Source of the DNA: Augochlora pura
Taxonomy: Eukaryota > Arthropoda > Insecta > Hymenoptera > Halictidae
NCBI RefSeq assembly: GCF_028453695.1
Contig: NC_135777.1
Span: 23,522,796 to 23,586,795 of the forward strand
DNA: 64,000 bases
Reading direction: 5' to 3'
Shown here: positions 59,660 through 64,000 of the stretch, one piece after another
How the letters are laid out: the number at the start of each line of letters is the position of its first letter
Numbering within the stretch: position 1 is the stretch's first letter
The notes under the pieces: generated by a model
The model's database searches: none
What the model was told of the DNA's origin: nothing
The model's input: the letters and a program-made list of their open reading frames with translations, nothing else
Position numbers and translations under genes: made by a program

Positions 59660-62600
59660 TTATTGTAATTCTGATACAAGTCTCTTGCAAATGGTTTGTA
59701 ATTCATGCAGGTGTGCCATGTTTGGTTCCTGGTAGAGTATCTCGAGTAATGCTATGTATTCGTCGTTGTTTAATTCTTTGGGTACCCCGCATATTTGGAA
59801 TTTACTTAACACGGTATCTGACGGTCTCGTAACATTCCCTAAATCCGTGATGGACGTGCTTGTATCGGTCACCGATGGCTTAGCAGTAACATCAATTTCT
59901 CTTTGCTCCACAGAAAGGAAACACAACTGTTTTAATTTCTCGTTTGATAAATTATTTGTTAACGGTTCACTGTTCGTTTTCGAAGCAGTTAAATCAGTGG
60001 ACAAATTCTGATTCAGCTCGTTACCATTTACGACTGAAGAAACAATAGTAAGAATTTTGTGCATCGCACTTTGTTTCTCTTCGACCGCGCTTGTTGAAAC
60101 GAAATCTTCGTTTCTCTTCTTAGACTCGATAGCCATAGCTTCGTTTTGCGAATTCAACTCTTTGTCTCTAGCATATTTTAAAAATTTGCTGGGATCTACT
60201 ATTTTTGTCGTGTTGTGATCATATTTCGTGAATATGTTAACGTAGATCACCATCTGTTCTTGTGCAACGATCGTGCTATCGGTATTTGCAATTTTATTGT
60301 CCATCACGCACAATGATCCGGCATCGTTTGCGGCTATCTCGCACGTGTTCTTCTGCTCGACGTATTGATCATTGATTTCCGATGTGCCTTCTAATTTTAA
60401 ACTTTCTTCCGTCGCAAAATGACTCTTACTAGATAAATTATCCTTCCAGAACATTGTCATCGTCAGCGGCCCTCTCACCGGACTTCTGTGTCTCGCCTCG
60501 TTTTCTGTTTTACGCGCTGCTTCCAGTCTACTTCTTAAAATCGGAATACACGACCGCGACGAGGTCTTCGGCGTCAACGACTTCGCGAGATTTTTTAATT
60601 TCATTTTGGAGTCAAGCAATTGCGCACAATTCACAGAATTTGCATTACTCGACGAGGCGTTTGAGCGAAAACTTACTTGCGACTGAGATCTCTTTTTATC
60701 TAACTTAAAACTATGATCGGCACTATGTCTAGGTTCGGTAGACAAATTTCTTGCTTTCATCTGGGTCCGTGATGTACCAGCATGGTCCCTTGCACTGTGA
60801 ACAGTATTTATCGCATCAGATTTGAGATTTTTGGAATTTTGCGTTGCAACCGATTTCTTGAATATTTCAGACTTCACGGTATACTCTTCTTGACTTTTCG
60901 ACTTTATTATCGTATTTATATTTTTCATCTGTAGACCGTCTTTCGTATTCCGCGGTGAAACCTGACGCGAAGATACTTCCGACGAAGCTGTAGTTTGATC
61001 GACGTGTATCAGTTTCGCTTTGTTTTTAGATGAATTAGATTGCTCTTCATCGTTGAGATTTATACTTGGTCTTTGTAACGATGTTTGATTGCATTTATTA
61101 TCGTATGATATCGAAGCTTCATCACAAGTTTTCTCCTCTTTCATAGTTTCCTCTGTTCTGCTCTTATTATCTATATCTTCGTTAAAATCTGCTAATTTTT
61201 GTTCAATGCAATGTTCCTTTTTCATAATTTTAACGTAGAGTTCTTTTAATTTTTGACTAATATCATCATTGTTTGACACGTTAATAAATAATAAATCATC
61301 ATTTTCAGTGCCGCCTACGTTTTTCTCATGGCATCGTACATGGATATCAACTTCTTCTTTCTTTGATGCCGAGCGTAGATCGATTTCCATATGCTTTGAA
61401 TTTGTATCGTTTAATTTTAGAGCAGAATTTGAAGCATCGTCTGTAAAGTATATGCTGCTTTGTGGAGAAACGAGGTTGGAATAAGATTTATACAGATCCG
61501 GCACATTCGTTATTTCCTTGTTGCTTGGGGTTGCAAAAGAACTCCTCACAACTGTATTATCTTTTTCATTATCCAATTTACTGTTCTCATGGTAATGAAC
61601 TTTTAAGCTTCTGTACTCTGTTAGAGTTGCATCTTCATTGTATGGATCTCTGTTACAATCTGCCACTTCCGCGTAATCATGTTTCTGAAGAGTAATAGTG
61701 TTCGTTGAAGCGCTTTGCGTATTTTTCTCGTTACTGTAACGGTCAGTGTAATTGTTCTTGGCGGTTGACCAATTTACATTTATTTCTTCTTCATCGAACG
61801 ATTTAACAGTGAGCGCTGTCATAGACGAAGGCTCTGGAATGTTCGAATCGTTCGACTGATTTGCACTCGACGAATCTTGCATGTTCGTCTCCAAAGAATT
61901 TTCTTTGCTTTCAGAAGCTGATAACTCGTACATTCTGTCTGCGACATTTATCACCATGTGCATTTTCATTGTTTCGTTTTCTGTTACCACTGTTTGTTCT
62001 ATTAGAGAGCACGTGCCTGGGTGCCTTTTTAAACTCAGATTAGGACTAGATATAAAAATCTCGTTTTCTTCGCTGTATTTTTTTTTCTGCGATGCATCCG
62101 ACGTTGTACTTACAAAGTTGTCTATGTCTGTGATAAATGAAACGTTCCCACGTCGGTCCGCGGTGTCCGAATCCAGAAAATTGCACTCTTCGTTTTTGTT
62201 CAAGGTGAAATCCTGTTCATTTATAAAGGAGTCGTTCAAGTTCTGCGAAAATATCTCTGTGCTGCTGTTGTTGCTATCCGCGAGCTCGTTTATGTTGCTC
62301 ATACGCAAGAAGTTCGACTCGAATTTGTTCTCGTTACTTTCATTCTTCGTACAGCCTGCCTGTTTCGAATTTTCGCGCATTTCGTCGGACCTACTCGAAG
62401 CGTAACTTTGACATTTTTTACGTAAATTATCCGATGCCATTTCTCCGGATTTAATAGATCTAGTCTCGTGACAGCTTTTGTATTCTGACAATGATACTTG
62501 GTCGTTCTCCTGCATTATGTTACTGATACTAAAGTATTCGGAGTTTGACGCCAGGTTTCGAGTCGACTCGATATTCTCCATATCTATACCTCGATCTGCA

Positions 62601-63880
62601 ATTTCATTCTCGTGTTTAAAGTTCTTCGCATTATTGCTGAATGTCGAAGAATGAGCCAATTGTTTTCCTTGCTTTATGTTGAGATACATGTAAGTTCGAC
62701 TGCTTCTTTCAGTGGAGCTGCTAATCGATTGTTCCTCCGATATGATATCCAATAGCTTCGATTGTAGATTATTGTTAATGTACGAACATTTACCGCACTC
62801 TGTTCCGGTACAGCCCCCCTGCACAATTTTCTCGTCCCTGTCCGTATAGCATATCTTTTCCAACTCTACGCGTGTAAGCAGTGCTCTTTTGATTTGCAGC
62901 GCCTCTTGAAGCAACACCGCCGTGGATTTATCGTCTGATTCGCTCTCCTTGGATATCTCTGTGCGACTCGAGGCCGGCGAAGTTATTAGTAAATCTTCAT
63001 CGGTATCCATTGGCGCCGTCTGTCTATCTAAATGTCCGAACGATCCTGTTCGCGTGTTTTCTACGTATGCGTCCGGTGACGGGAAATTACCTGTTACGGC
63101 GATGTTCTCGTTATCGAAGAAGTCGGACGAGATAGTGTAATATATCCTCTCCGGAATTTTGTCGTATCTGATCGAAGAATATTCCCTTTTGTCGACCGAA
63201 TACGACTTCTTCATATCGTTCGAATAGTAAGTGCTGAGCACCTGGGAATAACTTCGAACAGACACGTCGGAACTCCTGCCTGTTTCGTCGCTGTCGTACT
63301 GTTCCGAACTGATGTAGACGGTTCTGTGTAGATCGTCGAATTGCTTTCTCGCGGCGGTATCGAACCTCACTCTGTTTTTGTTTTTCTCGTTCCAACTGTT
63401 GCTCTCTGTTTTAAATGAAACAGACTCGTTCGTGAGATCGTTACCAATGTTGTTCAAGTTGCTTTTAATGCCTCGTAGTTTACCTGTTAGTCTCGCCTCG
63501 GAATTCTGTGTCTCATAAGTCCGCAACACGTTGTGCAAACTCTCCAGTTTCTTCTTCACTTGATACAACGTCTCCTGGGACGTTTCTACAAACTTTTGGC
63601 GTTTACACGGTTGTGGGATGAGTATATGCGAAGATTGTTGTGGAAATATCTCGCTGTGAAACGTTATATTCATTTTCGATGGTATCGAGCACCTCTCCTC
63701 CAATTTCATGACTGGACAAACGGTATTAGAAAGTTCCAAACAATTCTCCTCATTCAGTTGTCGTCTTGTCTCATTTTCTGTCACACCAGTTGTTCGTTCC
63801 GACGATATCTTCTCGTCTGGGTTCTCTCTCGATTTTTCACCCGCGTTGGATGTATCTTCTTGCGGAGTACAGTTCCCTTC
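59660..63880 (-). CDS. Large Ser/Asn/Glu-rich protein, terminal exon, 5' end outside the window
   Basis: A single 4221-nt exon, 1406 codons plus stop, with acceptor CTATTTTAG ending at 63881 in phase 0. The frame is closed by a stop within the acceptor itself, so at least one upstream exon lies beyond 64 kb. First residues are EGNCTPQEDTSNAGEKSREN. The protein is hydrophilic and largely low-complexity with many Ser, Asn, Glu, Lys and Thr, so probably disordered. Possible structured parts: a coiled segment ETLYQVKKKLESLHNVLRTY, another LLQEALQIKRALLTRVELEK, a basic region PILRSRLEAARKTENEARHR, and a C-terminal helical end NNDEYIALLEILYQEPNMAH to LVSELQ. I do not recognise the family. It is antisense to, and appears nested in, a capulet intron. 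Confidence 0.75.
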   Translation of the reverse strand, partial: EGNCTPQEDTSNAGEKSRENPDEKISSERTTGVTENETRRQLNEENCLELSNTVCPVMKLEERCSIPSKMNITFHSEIFPQQSSHILIPQPCKRQKFVETSQETLYQVKKKLESLHNVLRTYETQNSEARLTGKLRGIKSNLNNIGNDLTNESVSFKTESNSWNEKNKNRVRFDTAARKQFDDLHRTVYISSEQYDSDETGRSSDVSVRSYSQVLSTYYSNDMKKSYSVDKREYSSIRYDKIPERIYYTISSDFFDNENIAVTGNFPSPDAYVENTRTGSFGHLDRQTAPMDTDEDLLITSPASSRTEISKESESDDKSTAVLLQEALQIKRALLTRVELEKICYTDRDEKIVQGGCTGTECGKCSYINNNLQSKLLDIISEEQSISSSTERSSRTYMYLNIKQGKQLAHSSTFSNNAKNFKHENEIADRGIDMENIESTRNLASNSEYFSISNIMQENDQVSLSEYKSCHETRSIKSGEMASDNLRKKCQSYASSRSDEMRENSKQAGCTKNESNENKFESNFLRMSNINELADSNNSSTEIFSQNLNDSFINEQDFTLNKNEECNFLDSDTADRRGNVSFITDIDNFVSTTSDASQKKKYSEENEIFISSPNLSLKRHPGTCSLIEQTVVTENETMKMHMVINVADRMYELSASESKENSLETNMQDSSSANQSNDSNIPEPSSMTALTVKSFDEEEINVNWSTAKNNYTDRYSNEKNTQSASTNTITLQKHDYAEVADCNRDPYNEDATLTEYRSLKVHYHENSKLDNEKDNTVVRSSFATPSNKEITNVPDLYKSYSNLVSPQSSIYFTDDASNSALKLNDTNSKHMEIDLRSASKKEEVDIHVRCHEKNVGGTENDDLLFINVSNNDDISQKLKELYVKIMKKEHCIEQKLADFNEDIDNKSRTEETMKEEKTCDEASISYDNKCNQTSLQRPSINLNDEEQSNSSKNKAKLIHVDQTTASSEVSSRQVSPRNTKDGLQMKNINTIIKSKSQEEYTVKSEIFKKSVATQNSKNLKSDAINTVHSARDHAGTSRTQMKARNLSTEPRHSADHSFKLDKKRSQSQVSFRSNASSSNANSVNCAQLLDSKMKLKNLAKSLTPKTSSRSCIPILRSRLEAARKTENEARHRSPVRGPLTMTMFWKDNLSSKSHFATEESLKLEGTSEINDQYVEQKNTCEIAANDAGSLCVMDNKIANTDSTIVAQEQMVIYVNIFTKYDHNTTKIVDPSKFLKYARDKELNSQNEAMAIESKKRNEDFVSTSAVEEKQSAMHKILTIVSSVVNGNELNQNLSTDLTASKTNSEPLTNNLSNEKLKQLCFLSVEQREIDVTAKPSVTDTSTSITDLGNVTRPSDTVLSKFQICGVPKELNNDEYIALLEILYQEPNMAHLHELQTICKRLVSELQ

Positions 63881-64000
63881 CTAAAATAGAGACGATTATT
63901 TGTAACTCTTTTATGAGACTTTGTAAAATTATATCATACGTTTATTAGATTGTGGTTTTAAATACGATATTTTATTTTTATAGACTGTCTTCCAATCTCT
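63881..64000 (-). other. Partial intron of the large antisense gene
   Basis: AT-rich 120 bp upstream of the terminal exon on the minus strand, ending in TCTATTTTAG. The preceding exon lies outside the window. Confidence 0.6.

Noticed and set aside
61861..62405. 174-codon plus-strand frame
   Set aside because: Antisense shadow of the large minus-strand exon.
1..64000. tRNA, rRNA, CRISPR or intact transposase genes
   Set aside because: No tRNA A/B-box pair, rRNA stretch, repeat-spacer array or transposase or reverse-transcriptase motif was seen by eye on either strand.

Overview
The window is a eukaryotic, insect nuclear region. It is AT-rich, carries short GT-AG introns, and holds one-to-one animal orthologues. 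The AT bias, compact introns and protein similarity suggest a hymenopteran such as a bee, wasp or ant, but the species is an inference. There is no sign of bacterial DNA, rRNA, tRNA, CRISPR or an intact transposon.

Layout, left to right: yippee-like 5 (+, 632-1637); smaug (+, 3897-6382); about 6 kb of 3' UTR, simple repeats and GC-richer non-coding DNA ending in a near-perfect palindrome (12042-12205); PHF12 (+, 12429-15329), converging on GPN3 (-, 15506-16498); a shared promoter with a second palindromic element; NAA25 (+, 17657-21146); a 243-bp tandem duplication that forms the promoter of RPA2 (+, 22375-23511); 7 kb of AT-rich DNA with two GC-rich islets; an endosomal-type Na+/H+ exchanger (-, 30628-36208, 12 exons); MPV17 (+, 36821-37600); GCLC (-, 38362-41619); RpLP0 (-, 42415-44294, with a 5'-UTR exon near 44.8 kb); SPTLC1 (-, 45188-46696); the long multi-promoter gene for adenylyl-cyclase-associated protein capulet (+, about 47.6 to beyond 64 kb); and, antisense to capulet, the terminal exon of a large Ser-rich unrecognised protein (-, 59660-63880).

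Exon models were built by hand. I matched splice sites and checked that phases and total lengths close. The ten complete genes (YPEL5, smaug, PHF12, GPN3, NAA25, RPA2, NHE, MPV17, GCLC, SPTLC1) and RpLP0 all close in frame, with protein lengths near those of the families (RpLP0 317 aa, GCLC 637 aa, SPTLC1 474 aa). The genes are unrelated housekeeping and regulatory genes: mRNA repression, chromatin, RNA polymerase assembly, N-terminal acetylation, DNA replication, organelle pH, mitochondria, glutathione, ribosome, sphingolipid and actin. They do not form a pathway. Three gene pairs are divergent (GPN3/NAA25, NHE/MPV17, SPTLC1/capulet).

The strongest new observation is a pair of related, about 112-nt box C/D-like RNAs in two introns of RpLP0. 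They share C and D boxes and an internal hairpin whose outer stem covaries, and each ends 72-74 nt before the 3' splice site. Other points of interest are two GC-AG introns, alternative capulet N-termini, a possible alternative exchanger C-terminus, and the two palindromic elements.
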